Shown piece after piece: positions 42,948 through 51,178 of a DNA stretch of 64,000 nucleotides. The notes under the pieces are model-generated. The model did no database searches. It was not told where the DNA came from and worked only from the letters and a program-made list of their open reading frames with translations. Source of the DNA: Hyphomicrobiales bacterium (lineage in GTDB: Bacteria; Pseudomonadota; Alphaproteobacteria; Rhizobiales; Rhizobiaceae). The stretch's first letter is position 1. Each line of letters starts with the position of its first letter. Where the stretch lies: positions 31,941 to 95,940 of the forward strand of contig UBUL01000022.1 in assembly GCA_900468625.1 (NCBI GenBank), read 5' to 3'. The translations under genes and the position numbers were made by a program.

Positions 42948-43678
42948 CCCGGCTTGACGCCGCAAAGCATTTCCCGCTTGCCGGCGAAACCCTTGCGCCG
43001 CTCCACCACAAATCCTGCCGCCTGCAGGTTTCGCCGCACGAAGCCGGCGGCCGCATAGGTGGCGAAGGTGCCATTCAGAACCGTCTTTTCGTGGAGCGCC
43101 TGCATCAGTTCCGGCGACCACATGTCGGCATTGCGGGAGGGTGCGAAGCCGTCGAGATACCAGGCGTCGAAGCTTTGCCGAGCATGCCTGACACCCTCAA
43201 GGGCCGGTCCGCAGACGACGGTAAGGCGCGTATGCGCATCGAGCTTGAGTGACACGACACCCTCGGGACGGCTCGGCCAGGCGGCGGCAAGCGCCTGGCG
43301 CTCGCTATCGATTTCGGACCAGTGCGACAGCGCGCGATCGATCTCCTCGGCCTGCATGGGATAGAGTTCGAAGGACATGAAGTGCAGCGTCGAACCCGGG
43401 GGTGCTAGCTTCCGCCATTGGCGCCAGGTCTCGCAGAAATTCAGGCCGGTGCCGAAGCCGAGTTCGCCGATGAGGAAATCCTGTTGCCCCTGCCAGCGGT
43501 CGGGAAGGCCATTGCCGGCCAGAAAAACATGGCCGCATTCCAGCCTGCCATCCGTCTGGCAATAAAAATGGTCGCCAAATGCGGACGAATAGGGCATATC
43601 GCCGTCGCGCCATTCGAGCTCCGGGCTTGCAGCATGGGTTTCGGACGCCTTGGTCCTATCGGAAACTGGATCAGTCAT
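42944..43678 (-). CDS. mnmD: tRNA (mnm5s2U34) methyltransferase MnmD
   Basis: This 244-residue SAM-dependent methyltransferase corresponds to the N-terminal half of E. coli MnmC. It contains LIGELGFGTGLNF (SAM site), FELYPMQAEEIDRAL and FDAWYLDGFAPSRNADMWSPE. It makes the last methylation of the wobble uridine of tRNAs for Lys, Glu and Gln. The oxidoreductase half is a separate, divergent gene whose ATG shares the CATG at 43676-43679. No good ribosome site precedes the start, so a slightly shorter product is possible. Confidence 0.9.
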   Translation of the reverse strand: MTDPVSDRTKASETHAASPELEWRDGDMPYSSAFGDHFYCQTDGRLECGHVFLAGNGLPDRWQGQQDFLIGELGFGTGLNFCETWRQWRKLAPPGSTLHFMSFELYPMQAEEIDRALSHWSEIDSERQALAAAWPSRPEGVVSLKLDAHTRLTVVCGPALEGVRHARQSFDAWYLDGFAPSRNADMWSPELMQALHEKTVLNGTFATYAAAGFVRRNLQAAGFVVERRKGFAGKREMLCGVKPG

Positions 43679-44861
43679 GGAAAAAGCCGATAATCCTCCG
43701 AGACCTGCCGGTCAATCGTCCGTCGATCTGCTAATCGTCGGCGGCGGGATCATGGGCCTATGGGCGGCTGTCCATGCCGAGCGCCTTGGCATCCAGACAT
43801 TGCTTGTCGAAGCCAGCCATTTCGGTCAGGGGGCGAGCGGCGGTCTGCTGGGCGCGCTGATGCCGCACATGCCGGACAAATGGTCCGACAAGAAGCAATT
43901 TCAGCTCGATGCGCTGGTATCGCTGGAAGATGAAATTACGGCGCTGGAGGCGATGACCGGCCTTTCGGCGGGCTACCGCCGCGCCGGACGGCTGATTCCA
44001 TTGCCGAGGCCTCATCTGAGGCAGATCGCGCTCGGTCATTCCCGGGATGCGGAGGCGCATTGGCGGCATGGAGAGCGGCGGTTTCACTGGCATGTGCTCG
44101 ATGCGGCACCCGTCGAAGACTGGATCGATCCTTCCCTCGCCGAAAGCGGGTTCGTTTACGACACCCTGGCCGCGCGGGTCGCGCCGCGCGCCTTTCTAGA
44201 TGTGCTTCATAAATTTCTGGCCGGTGCGCGGCATGTCCGGCTCGCTGAAGGCGCTACTGTCGAGAGCCTTGATCCGGATCGGGGTCTGGCGCGCACGAAT
44301 GAGGGCGATATTGCCTTCGGGCGTGCCATCCTTGCCGCCGGTCATCGCTCCTTTCCAATTCTTGATGAGCTGACGGAAGGCCGCAAATCCTCGCTTGGTC
44401 AGCCGGTCAAGGGGCAGGCGGCCATGCTGAAGGCCGATGTCGATAGCGGTCTGCCCGTCATTTTCAGGGATGGCCTCTATATCGTGCCCCATGAGAAGGG
44501 ACTGGTCGCAGTCGGCAGCACGAGCGAGAATCGTTTCGATGATCCGATGTCGACGGACGGGCAGCTCGACGATCTGCTCGCTGCAGCACGTATCATGGCG
44601 CCGGTGCTGGCCGGCGCAGAGGTGATGGAACGCTGGGCCGGCCTGCGCCCGAAAGCCGTGGATCGAGATCCGATGGTGGGCGCGCATCCCGACCATCCCT
44701 CGCTGATTGCGTTGACCGGAGGCTTCAAGGTGAGCTTCGGCTTGGCGCATCGGCTGGCCGAAGCGGCCGTGCGGGAGGCGGCGGGTATGCCTTGTCGCTT
44801 CAAGTTGCCGCTGAGCTTCACTTTAGCAAGTCATATTTCAGTCATATCACATAAAACGTGA
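43677..44861 (+). CDS. FAD-dependent oxidoreductase (DAO family), MnmC1-like candidate
   Basis: The 394-residue flavoprotein has the dinucleotide-binding motif VDLLIVGGGIMGLWAAVHAERLG at about residue 16, a DAO-type body and the C-terminal GGFKVSFGLAHRLAEA FAD segment. E. coli MnmC carries an equivalent FAD domain that removes the carboxymethyl group from cmnm5U. Head-to-head placement with mnmD suggests this is that activity as a separate protein, but amino-acid oxidase roles are possible. TTG 43650 is an alternative start that would overlap mnmD further. Confidence 0.8.
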   Translation: MEKADNPPRPAGQSSVDLLIVGGGIMGLWAAVHAERLGIQTLLVEASHFGQGASGGLLGALMPHMPDKWSDKKQFQLDALVSLEDEITALEAMTGLSAGYRRAGRLIPLPRPHLRQIALGHSRDAEAHWRHGERRFHWHVLDAAPVEDWIDPSLAESGFVYDTLAARVAPRAFLDVLHKFLAGARHVRLAEGATVESLDPDRGLARTNEGDIAFGRAILAAGHRSFPILDELTEGRKSSLGQPVKGQAAMLKADVDSGLPVIFRDGLYIVPHEKGLVAVGSTSENRFDDPMSTDGQLDDLLAAARIMAPVLAGAEVMERWAGLRPKAVDRDPMVGAHPDHPSLIALTGGFKVSFGLAHRLAEAAVREAAGMPCRFKLPLSFTLASHISVISHKT

Positions 44862-44953
44862 ATTTACGCCTCTTTCGGGTCGTCAATCTGTCACGCAAAT
44901 CACCTATCTCCTTGGCCATCGGTGCCGGTTTGTCGCGCCCTGGAGGAGATTTC

Positions 44954-45661
44954 ATGCGCTATGCCATTTGCTTCACGCCGTCTGCGAGCGATCCGCTGAC
45001 GCTTGTGGCGGCGAATTGGCTCGGCCGCAACATCTATTCCGGCGAGATGGTCGATCCGCCCGCAGTTCGCGGGCTTGGTATCCATGAGATCGCTTTTTAC
45101 ACCGCGGTTCCGCGCCGTTACGGCTTCATGGGGCTTCTGAAGGCGCCGTTCCGGCTGGCCGAAGACATGACCGAGGCGGGGCTGCTGCGCGACCTGATGC
45201 GGTTTTCGGGCACGGTCGCGCCCTTCGAGCTTCCCAAGCTCGAGGTCGCGCGGCTCGGCGGCGCGCTAGGTCTGGTTCCTTCCACGCCGAGCCAGCAGAT
45301 GCATTTCCTGGCGGCATCGATCGTGCAGACCTTCGATCAGTATCGGGCACCGTTGAGCGAAGCCGAGATCGAACGGATCGATCCGGATGGCCTCTCTGCG
45401 ACGCAGTTCGCCAATCTCCATCGCTGGGGCCACCCGCATGTCATGGATGAGTTCCGCTTCCAGATGATGCTGACGGGTACGGTGAGCCCAAGCGACATGC
45501 CGCGCATCGAACGCGCGCTGCGCGATTTCTTCGAGCCGGCCCTGGCCGCACCCGTTCCCGTATCCAACATCGCCCTGATGATGGAAGATGGGGCCGGCGG
45601 TCCGTTCCGGGTGCATTCGCTGCATCCCATGGGAAAGATAAGCGCGCGGAAGATCGCGTAG
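44954..45661 (+). CDS. DUF1045 protein (2H phosphoesterase-like)
   Basis: The 235-residue protein begins MRYAICFTPSASDPLTLVAANWLGRN, the start of the DUF1045/TIGR03223 family, which is often linked to phosphonate genes and belongs to the 2H phosphoesterase superfamily. Here it sits before puuE in the purine cluster instead. GGAGGAG precedes the ATG; the longer frame to 44858 is rejected. The substrate is unknown. Confidence 0.8.
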   Translation: MRYAICFTPSASDPLTLVAANWLGRNIYSGEMVDPPAVRGLGIHEIAFYTAVPRRYGFMGLLKAPFRLAEDMTEAGLLRDLMRFSGTVAPFELPKLEVARLGGALGLVPSTPSQQMHFLAASIVQTFDQYRAPLSEAEIERIDPDGLSATQFANLHRWGHPHVMDEFRFQMMLTGTVSPSDMPRIERALRDFFEPALAAPVPVSNIALMMEDGAGGPFRVHSLHPMGKISARKIA

Positions 45662-45776
45662 ATCAACGGATGGCGCGCGCCAATACCTCGCTTTGAAGCG
45701 AAAGTGATTTTTCCAGTTTCCGTCTCGACTTTCCCGACGTGGATGCTACCGTTCCGCGATCAGAGAAGGTGCTTCA

Positions 45777-46700
45777 ATGTCGGAAATCTATCCCCGTAAT
45801 CTTATCGGCTACGGCCGCAACACGCCTGACCCCAAATGGCCCGGAGATGCCCGCATCGCGGTGCAGTTCGTGATCAACTACGAAGAGGGCGGGGAAAGCT
45901 GCATTCTCGATGGTGATGGCGGCTCCGAAAGCCTGCTCTCCGAGATCGTTGGCGCGGCTTCCTGGCCGAATCAGCGCAATCTCAACATGGAATCGATCTA
46001 CGAATATGGTTCGCGTGCCGGCTTCTGGCGGCTGTGGCGCATGTTCACCGAGCTCAAGGTTCAGGCGACCGTCTATGGCGTGACGCTCGCCATGGCGCGC
46101 AATCCGGAAGCGGTTGCCGCCATGAAGGAGGCCGGCTGGGAGATTGCGAGCCACGGCTATCGCTGGCTGGAATACAAGGATTTTTCCGAGGATCTGGAAC
46201 GCAAGCATATCCTCGAGGCCGTGCGGCTGCATACCGAACTCACCGGCGAGCGGCCCTACGGCATGTATCAGGGCAAGCCGTCGGACAATACGCTGCGTCT
46301 CGTCATGGAGGAGGGCGGTTTCCTCTATTCTTCCGATTCCTATGCCGACGATCTGCCTTTCTGGGTCGATGGTCTGAACGGCACGCCGTTCCTGATCATC
46401 CCCTATACGCTGGAAACCAACGATATGCGCTTTGCGACGCCGCAAGGCTTCAATTCCGGCGACCAGTTTTTCACCTATCTTAAGGACGCTTTCGACACGC
46501 TTTATGAGGAAGGGAAGCAGGGCAGCCCGAAGATGATGTCCGTGGGCTTGCATTGCCGCCTCGTCGGCCGCCCCGGCCGCGCTGCTGCGCTCCGGCGGTT
46601 CATCGAATATGTGCAGAAGCACGACAAGGTCTGGATCCCGAAGCGCGTCGAGATCGCCAACCACTGGTATGAGAATCACATGCCGGGAGGCGCGCGCTGA
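45777..46700 (+). CDS. puuE: Allantoinase PuuE (polysaccharide-deacetylase fold)
   Basis: The 307-residue NodB-like protein has RNLIGYGRNTPDPKWPGDARIAVQFVINYEEGGE at the N-terminus and WEIASHGYRWLEYKDFSED and GMYQGKPSDNT further on, matching the metal-independent allantoinase PuuE. It hydrolyses allantoin to allantoate. The next gene, uraD, supplies its substrate, and the genes are 2 bases apart. No allantoate amidohydrolase is in the window. Confidence 0.93.
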   Translation: MSEIYPRNLIGYGRNTPDPKWPGDARIAVQFVINYEEGGESCILDGDGGSESLLSEIVGAASWPNQRNLNMESIYEYGSRAGFWRLWRMFTELKVQATVYGVTLAMARNPEAVAAMKEAGWEIASHGYRWLEYKDFSEDLERKHILEAVRLHTELTGERPYGMYQGKPSDNTLRLVMEEGGFLYSSDSYADDLPFWVDGLNGTPFLIIPYTLETNDMRFATPQGFNSGDQFFTYLKDAFDTLYEEGKQGSPKMMSVGLHCRLVGRPGRAAALRRFIEYVQKHDKVWIPKRVEIANHWYENHMPGGAR

Positions 46701-46701
46701 T

Positions 46702-47199
46702 ATGATCTCGCGGGACGATTTTGTCAGCCGCTTCGGCGGCGTCTTCGAACATTCGCCTTTCGTTGCCGAGCGTGCCTTTGATGCCGGCGCCATCGCCGAA
46801 CCGTTGACCTCGAGCGGCGTGCATGCCGCATTGGTACAGGTCTTCCGTGCCGCCAGCGAGGCGGCGCGGCTGGGCGTGCTGCGAGCGCATCCCGATCTCG
46901 CCGGCCGGCTGGCAATCGCCGGCAAGCTGACCGAGGATAGCCGCAAGGAGCAGGCCGGCGCCGGGCTCGACCGGCTGAGTCCCGAGGAGCACGCGCGGTT
47001 CACTGAACTCAATGCCGCCTACGTGACGAAATTCGGCTTTCCCTTCATCATCGCGGTCAAGGGGCTCGGCAAGGACGATATCCTTGCTGCCTTCGAAACC
47101 CGGATAAACAATGGCAGGGATGCGGAGTTTGCGACTGCGGCGGCGCAGGTCGAAAAGATCGCTCTTTTGCGTCTGCAGTCCATGCTCCCTCAAGCCTGA
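46702..47199 (+). CDS. uraD: OHCU decarboxylase UraD
   Basis: The 165-residue product has the catalytic His in LRAHPDLAGRLA (about 65-76) and ELNAAYVTKFGFPFIIAVKG, both hallmarks of 2-oxo-4-hydroxy-4-carboxy-5-ureidoimidazoline decarboxylase. It produces S-allantoin from OHCU. The start at 46702 with GGGAGG upstream follows puuE immediately; the longer frame lies inside puuE. Confidence 0.93.
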   Translation: MISRDDFVSRFGGVFEHSPFVAERAFDAGAIAEPLTSSGVHAALVQVFRAASEAARLGVLRAHPDLAGRLAIAGKLTEDSRKEQAGAGLDRLSPEEHARFTELNAAYVTKFGFPFIIAVKGLGKDDILAAFETRINNGRDAEFATAAAQVEKIALLRLQSMLPQA

Positions 47200-47426
47200 T
47201 GTGCGGCCGCCGGGCCGTCATCCCTCCCGTGCCTGCTTCCGCATAGGTTTTCTCGCAGAAAGTACGAGCTATTTTTCGGTCCGTTCATGGCCTAGTATCC
47301 ACGGATAGGATGCTGCGGTGAGGCCATGAAAGCACTGTCCAGAAATAGAAGAGAGCGGGCGATCGGTAATGCCGAGCGGCGTTTCAGCGCAAAGAGACTA
47401 CACATTGTCTGCCAAGAGAAGCCGGC

Positions 47427-47789
47427 ATGAGTCTGGATCGGCTGATCACTTATCTCGAGCGCATGCAGCTTACTGCATCCGAAATCGGTCAATTCCTTCG
47501 GGGGATCGATCAGGCCGCATTTTCCGACGATCTCGAGAAGCAGCGCGCCGTCGGTATGAATCTTCTGCTGATCGGCGAGGCCGCCACACGCATAGCAGAA
47601 GAATATCCGGAGTTTGTCGTTGACCATCCGGAATTGCCTTGGCATGTGATGCGCGACTTCCGGAATCGGATTGCGCAAGGGTATTTCGACATCGAGTTGA
47701 CGACCCTCTGGGATATCGCCCACAAATCCCTTCCGGAGTTGCTCCTGCAACTGGACTTCATTCGCCATTGGCGTGCGGAAGGCGAATAA
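47427..47789 (+). CDS. HepT-like HEPN (DUF86) protein with altered active motif
   Basis: The 120-residue helical protein has the DUF86 layout (LLIGEAATRIAEEYPEFVVDHPELPWHVMRDFRNRIAQGYFDIELTTLW). The HEPN ribonuclease motif R-x4-H-x-Y reads RNRIAQGY, so the catalytic His is Gln (CAA). The usual partner antitoxin (MntA nucleotidyltransferase) is absent; only a 34-codon frame (47326-47430) overlaps its start (ATGA). It splits uraD from allA. It is probably an inactive or orphan toxin remnant. Confidence 0.75.
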   Translation: MSLDRLITYLERMQLTASEIGQFLRGIDQAAFSDDLEKQRAVGMNLLLIGEAATRIAEEYPEFVVDHPELPWHVMRDFRNRIAQGYFDIELTTLWDIAHKSLPELLLQLDFIRHWRAEGE

Positions 47790-47796
47790 TCATTCA

Positions 47797-48297
47797 ATGA
47801 CACAGCATCTCGACATCAATCCTTTGACAAAGGCCGCATTCGCGCCGTTCGGCGACGTGATCGAGGCCGATCCGGCAACGATGCGCTACATCAACGGCGG
47901 GACGACGGAGCGCTTTCATGCGCTGTCCAGCACCGAGGCCATTGGTGACGGGGCGCGGGTTATCCTGAACCTCTTTCGCGGCCAGCCGCGCGCCTTTCCC
48001 TTTTCGATCGACATGATGGAGCGCCATCCGTTCGGCAGCCAGTGTTTCGTGCCGCTGAACGGCCGGCCGTTCCTCGTCGTGGTCGCGGAGGACGAAGGCG
48101 GCAAGCCTGGCCGGCCACAGGTCTTTCTGGCGCGCGGCGACCAGGGCGTGAACTACCGGGTCAATGTCTGGCATTACCCGCTGATGGCGCTCGACGAGCA
48201 GAGCGATTTTCTTATCGTGGATCGCGACGGGCCTGGAAACAATCTGGAAGAGTATTTCTTCGACACGCCCTTCATCATCGGAGCACCGACGCCATGA
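47797..48297 (+). CDS. allA: Ureidoglycolate lyase AllA
   Basis: The 166-residue cupin-like enzyme begins INPLTKAAFAPFGDVIEADPATMRYINGGTTERFH, with ERHPFGSQCFVPL and VNVWHYPLMALDEQSDFLIVDR. It splits ureidoglycolate into glyoxylate and urea, the end of the purine route here. ATG 47797 follows the HepT-like gene by 7 bases; its stop overlaps the uraH start (ATGA). Confidence 0.92.
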   Translation: MTQHLDINPLTKAAFAPFGDVIEADPATMRYINGGTTERFHALSSTEAIGDGARVILNLFRGQPRAFPFSIDMMERHPFGSQCFVPLNGRPFLVVVAEDEGGKPGRPQVFLARGDQGVNYRVNVWHYPLMALDEQSDFLIVDRDGPGNNLEEYFFDTPFIIGAPTP

Positions 48298-48650
48298 CCG
48301 GACTGACCACCCATGTCCTCGATACCGCCCTCGGCAAGCCGGCCGAAGGTCTGGTGATTGATCTCTTCAAGATCGAGGGCGATGCCCGCAGGCATGTGAA
48401 GACGGTCACGACCAACTCGGACGGCCGCGTGGATGGCGGCCCAATCCTCATCGGCGAAAGTTTCGTTGCAGGCACCTATGAGTTGCTGTTTCGGGCGGGG
48501 GACTATCTGCGTGCCAGCGGCACCAAATTGCCGGAGCCGGCTTTCCTTGATCTCGTGCCCATCCGCTTCGGCATCGCCGATACGACGGCGCATTACCATG
48601 TGCCGCTGCTGATCTCGCCCTACGGCTATTCCACCTATCGCGGGAGTTGA
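48294..48650 (+). CDS. uraH: 5-hydroxyisourate hydrolase UraH
   Basis: The 118-residue transthyretin-related protein has TTHVLDTALGKPAEGL at the start, VTTNSDGRVDGG, HYHVPLLISPYGYSTYRGS at the end, and the family-defining C-terminal YRGS. It hydrolyses 5-hydroxyisourate made by PuuD. It overlaps allA by 4 bases, so the two are translationally coupled. Confidence 0.95.
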   Translation: MTGLTTHVLDTALGKPAEGLVIDLFKIEGDARRHVKTVTTNSDGRVDGGPILIGESFVAGTYELLFRAGDYLRASGTKLPEPAFLDLVPIRFGIADTTAHYHVPLLISPYGYSTYRGS

Positions 48651-48653
48651 GGC

Positions 48654-49394
48654 ATGCGCTTCGCTGCCATTGCGGATGTCCACGGCAATCACCTTGCGCT
48701 CGAGGCTGTGCTTGCGGATATCCGCGAGCAGGGCATCACTGAGGTCATCAATCTTGGCGATTGCTTCAGCGGGCCGCTGACGGCAGGAAAAACCGCCGAT
48801 CTGCTGCTGGAGTTGAATATGCCGACAGTGCGCGGCAATCACGACCGATATCTGATCGAACAGGCGCCGGAAATGATGCATATCTCGGACCGGGCTGCCT
48901 ATTCCGAGCTCACTGAGCCTCATCTCGGGTGGCTGCGCGGCTTGCCCGTCAGTGCAGTTTATCAGGATGAGGCCTATCTCTGCCACGCCACGCCGGCTGA
49001 CGATAACGTCTATTGGCTCGAATCCGTCTCACCAGATGGTCATGTCTATCTGAAGCCTCTGGAAGAGATCGAGACGCTGGCCGCCGGCATTGATTTTCCG
49101 CTAATCCTATGCGGGCATACGCATATTCCGCGTGTCGTCAGGCTTTCCGATGGGCGCCTGATCGTCAATCCCGGCAGCGTCGGCTGCCCCGCCTATGAGG
49201 ACGATCTGCCCTATTATCATAAGGTGGAGGCCGGCCATCCCCTCGCTTCCTACGCCATTTTGGAAAAGGCCGGTGACCATTGGCTGCCGGTCTTTCGGCA
49301 GATCGCCTACGATCATATGGAGATGGCGAAACTTGCGGCGCAGAATGGTCGCGGGGAGTGGGCGAGCGGTCTGGCGACGGGCTGGCTGCGTTAG
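48654..49394 (+). CDS. Metallophosphoesterase
   Basis: The 246-residue calcineurin-like phosphoesterase has ADVHGNH (8-14), GDCFSGP, GNHDRY and CGHTHIPR, covering all the metal-binding motifs. This YfcE/MPP-like group hydrolyses phosphodiesters or phosphomonoesters of unknown identity. It lies 3 bases after uraH, probably in the same transcript. Confidence 0.88.
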   Translation: MRFAAIADVHGNHLALEAVLADIREQGITEVINLGDCFSGPLTAGKTADLLLELNMPTVRGNHDRYLIEQAPEMMHISDRAAYSELTEPHLGWLRGLPVSAVYQDEAYLCHATPADDNVYWLESVSPDGHVYLKPLEEIETLAAGIDFPLILCGHTHIPRVVRLSDGRLIVNPGSVGCPAYEDDLPYYHKVEAGHPLASYAILEKAGDHWLPVFRQIAYDHMEMAKLAAQNGRGEWASGLATGWLR

Positions 49395-49418
49395 GCATGT
49401 TCCTTGACTTTAGGCTGA

Positions 49419-49442
49419 ACTTGTACCATTTATTGTACAAGT
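49419..49442. promoter_or_regulatory. Operator-promoter of the YefM/YoeB locus
   Basis: ACTTGTAC-N8-GTACAAGT is a perfect 8-bp inverted repeat 20 bases before the antitoxin start. TTGACT at 49404 is a plausible -35 box, placing the palindrome over the -10 region, as in yefM-type autoregulation. Confidence 0.65.
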
Positions 49443-49461
49443 GTGGTTATAGGAGTGGAAC

Positions 49462-49722
49462 ATGCGAACGGTCATGTTTTCAGCAGCACGGAATGAACTT
49501 GCTAGCTTGCTTGATGAAGTCGCGCAGGATCGTGTCGCCGTGGAAATTGTCCGTCGCGATAAGCCATCTGCCATTCTGATCGACAAAGAAGAATATGAAG
49601 GAATCATCGAGACGCTTCATGTCCTGTCGACACCGACAAATGCGTCAAGATTGATGGAAGCGATCACCGATGCAAACGAGGGAAAGAACCTCGTTTCTCA
49701 CGATTTGCTCGATCTGAAGTAA
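49462..49722 (+). CDS. YefM-type antitoxin
   Basis: The 86-residue Phd/YefM protein begins MRTVMFSAARNELASLLDEV, followed by VEIVRRDKPSAILIDKEEYEGI. The N-terminal half binds DNA and the C-terminal helix neutralises the toxin. GGAG precedes the ATG. The yoeB-like toxin follows after 7 bases. Confidence 0.9.
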   Translation: MRTVMFSAARNELASLLDEVAQDRVAVEIVRRDKPSAILIDKEEYEGIIETLHVLSTPTNASRLMEAITDANEGKNLVSHDLLDLK

Positions 49723-49729
49723 GTTTGTC

Positions 49730-49996
49730 ATGTTGCTTGCCTGGCACGCACATGCTTGGGAAGACTATTTATATTGGCAGGAAAGAGACCGTAAAATAGC
49801 CGTTAGAATCAACGAGCTCTTGCGGGACGCGTTACGCCACCCTTTTGAGGGACTCGGCAAACCAGAGTCCCTGCGCAATCAACTCAAAGGGCAATGGTCA
49901 CGTCGCATCACGCAAGAGCACAGGCTGATTTACAAAGTCGAAGGTTACGGCGGCCGGCAAACGCTTATCGTTTTGCAATGCCGCTTCCACTATTAG
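49730..49996 (+). CDS. YoeB-type mRNA interferase toxin
   Basis: The 88-residue RelE/YoeB-fold ribosome-dependent RNase has HAWEDYLYWQERDRK, GKPESLRNQLKGQWSRRITQEHRLIYKV and the C-terminal CRFHY with the catalytic His-Tyr pair. It would cleave mRNA at the ribosomal A site. Its stop codon overlaps that of the convergent lldD (shared TTAG). Confidence 0.92.
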   Translation: MLLAWHAHAWEDYLYWQERDRKIAVRINELLRDALRHPFEGLGKPESLRNQLKGQWSRRITQEHRLIYKVEGYGGRQTLIVLQCRFHY

Positions 49997-51132
49997 AAAT
50001 CAGCCAGGATCGACCGATCCACGGCTTTGATATCCCGCTTGCCGCACAGCGCCATGGAAATATCCAGCTCCTTGCGGATGATTTCGAGCGCAAGCGTCAC
50101 GCCTTCCTTGCCCATGGCGCCGAGACCGTAGAGGAAGGGGCGGCCGATGTAGGTGCCTTTGGCGCCGAGGGCTATGGCCTTCAGCACATCCTGGCCGGAG
50201 CGGATGCCGCCATCCATATGCACCTCGATCCTGTCGCCAACGGCATCGACGATCTTTGGCAGCATGCTGATGGAGGAATGGGCGCCGTCGAGCTGCCTGC
50301 CGCCATGATTGGAGACGATGATGGCGTCTGCACCGGTATCGACGGCCGCCTTGGCATCCTCGACGTCGAGAATGCCCTTGATGATCAGCGGACCGCCCCA
50401 TTGCTCCCTGATCCAGGCGACGTCGCTCCAGGAGAGCTTGGGGTCGAACTGCGAATGCGTCCAGTGCGACAGCGTCGTCATGTCGGAAATATCCTTGGCA
50501 TGGCCGATGATATTTCCGAAGGAATGTCGCTTGGTCTTCAGCATATTCACGCACCAGCCTGGCCGCGTCGCCATCTGCCACAGGTTCTTTATCGTCATTT
50601 TCGGCGGCGCCGAAAGGCCGTTGCGGATGTCGTTGTGGCGTTGGCCGAGGATTTGCAGATCGGCCGTCAGAACCAGCGCCGAGCATTTCGCCGCTTTGGC
50701 GCGATGGATCAGGTTCAGCACGAAATCGCGATCCTTCATCACATAGAGCTGGAACCAGAATGGCTGCTTCGTGACCGAGGCGATGTCCTCGATCGAGCAG
50801 ATGCTCATCGTGGACAGCGTGAAGGGAATGCCGAAATCCTCGGCTGCGCGCGCCGCCAGCATCTCGCCATCGGCGTGCTGCATGCCGGTGAGACCCGTCG
50901 GCGCCAGCGCGACCGGCATCGAGGCCTTCTGGCCGACCATGGTGGTCGCGAGCGACCGGTCGGACATGTCGACGAGGACACGCTGGCGCAGCTTGATCCT
51001 GGCGAAGTCAGCCTCGTTTGCCCGATAGGTCGATTCCGTCCAGGAGCCAGAATCGGCATATTGGAAGAACATTTTCGGCACACGTCGCCGAGCAAGCGTC
51101 TTCAGTTCGGCGATGGTAAGCGGCGCGGTCAT
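49993..51132 (-). CDS. lldD: FMN-dependent L-lactate dehydrogenase / alpha-hydroxy-acid oxidase
   Basis: The 379-residue TIM-barrel flavoprotein has the active His276 and Arg279 in SNHGGRQLDG, the FMN-binding APTGLTGM region and LYVMKDR. Length and pattern match LldD, which oxidises L-lactate to pyruvate and feeds electrons to quinone. Glycolate or mandelate oxidase activity is possible. It is read in the same direction as guaD, 46 bases after it, within the purine cluster. Confidence 0.88.
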   Translation of the reverse strand: MTAPLTIAELKTLARRRVPKMFFQYADSGSWTESTYRANEADFARIKLRQRVLVDMSDRSLATTMVGQKASMPVALAPTGLTGMQHADGEMLAARAAEDFGIPFTLSTMSICSIEDIASVTKQPFWFQLYVMKDRDFVLNLIHRAKAAKCSALVLTADLQILGQRHNDIRNGLSAPPKMTIKNLWQMATRPGWCVNMLKTKRHSFGNIIGHAKDISDMTTLSHWTHSQFDPKLSWSDVAWIREQWGGPLIIKGILDVEDAKAAVDTGADAIIVSNHGGRQLDGAHSSISMLPKIVDAVGDRIEVHMDGGIRSGQDVLKAIALGAKGTYIGRPFLYGLGAMGKEGVTLALEIIRKELDISMALCGKRDIKAVDRSILADF

Positions 51133-51178
51133 AATCTCAGCCTTCTGGATGGTGGCATGGCGGTGGGTGCGGATTGCC

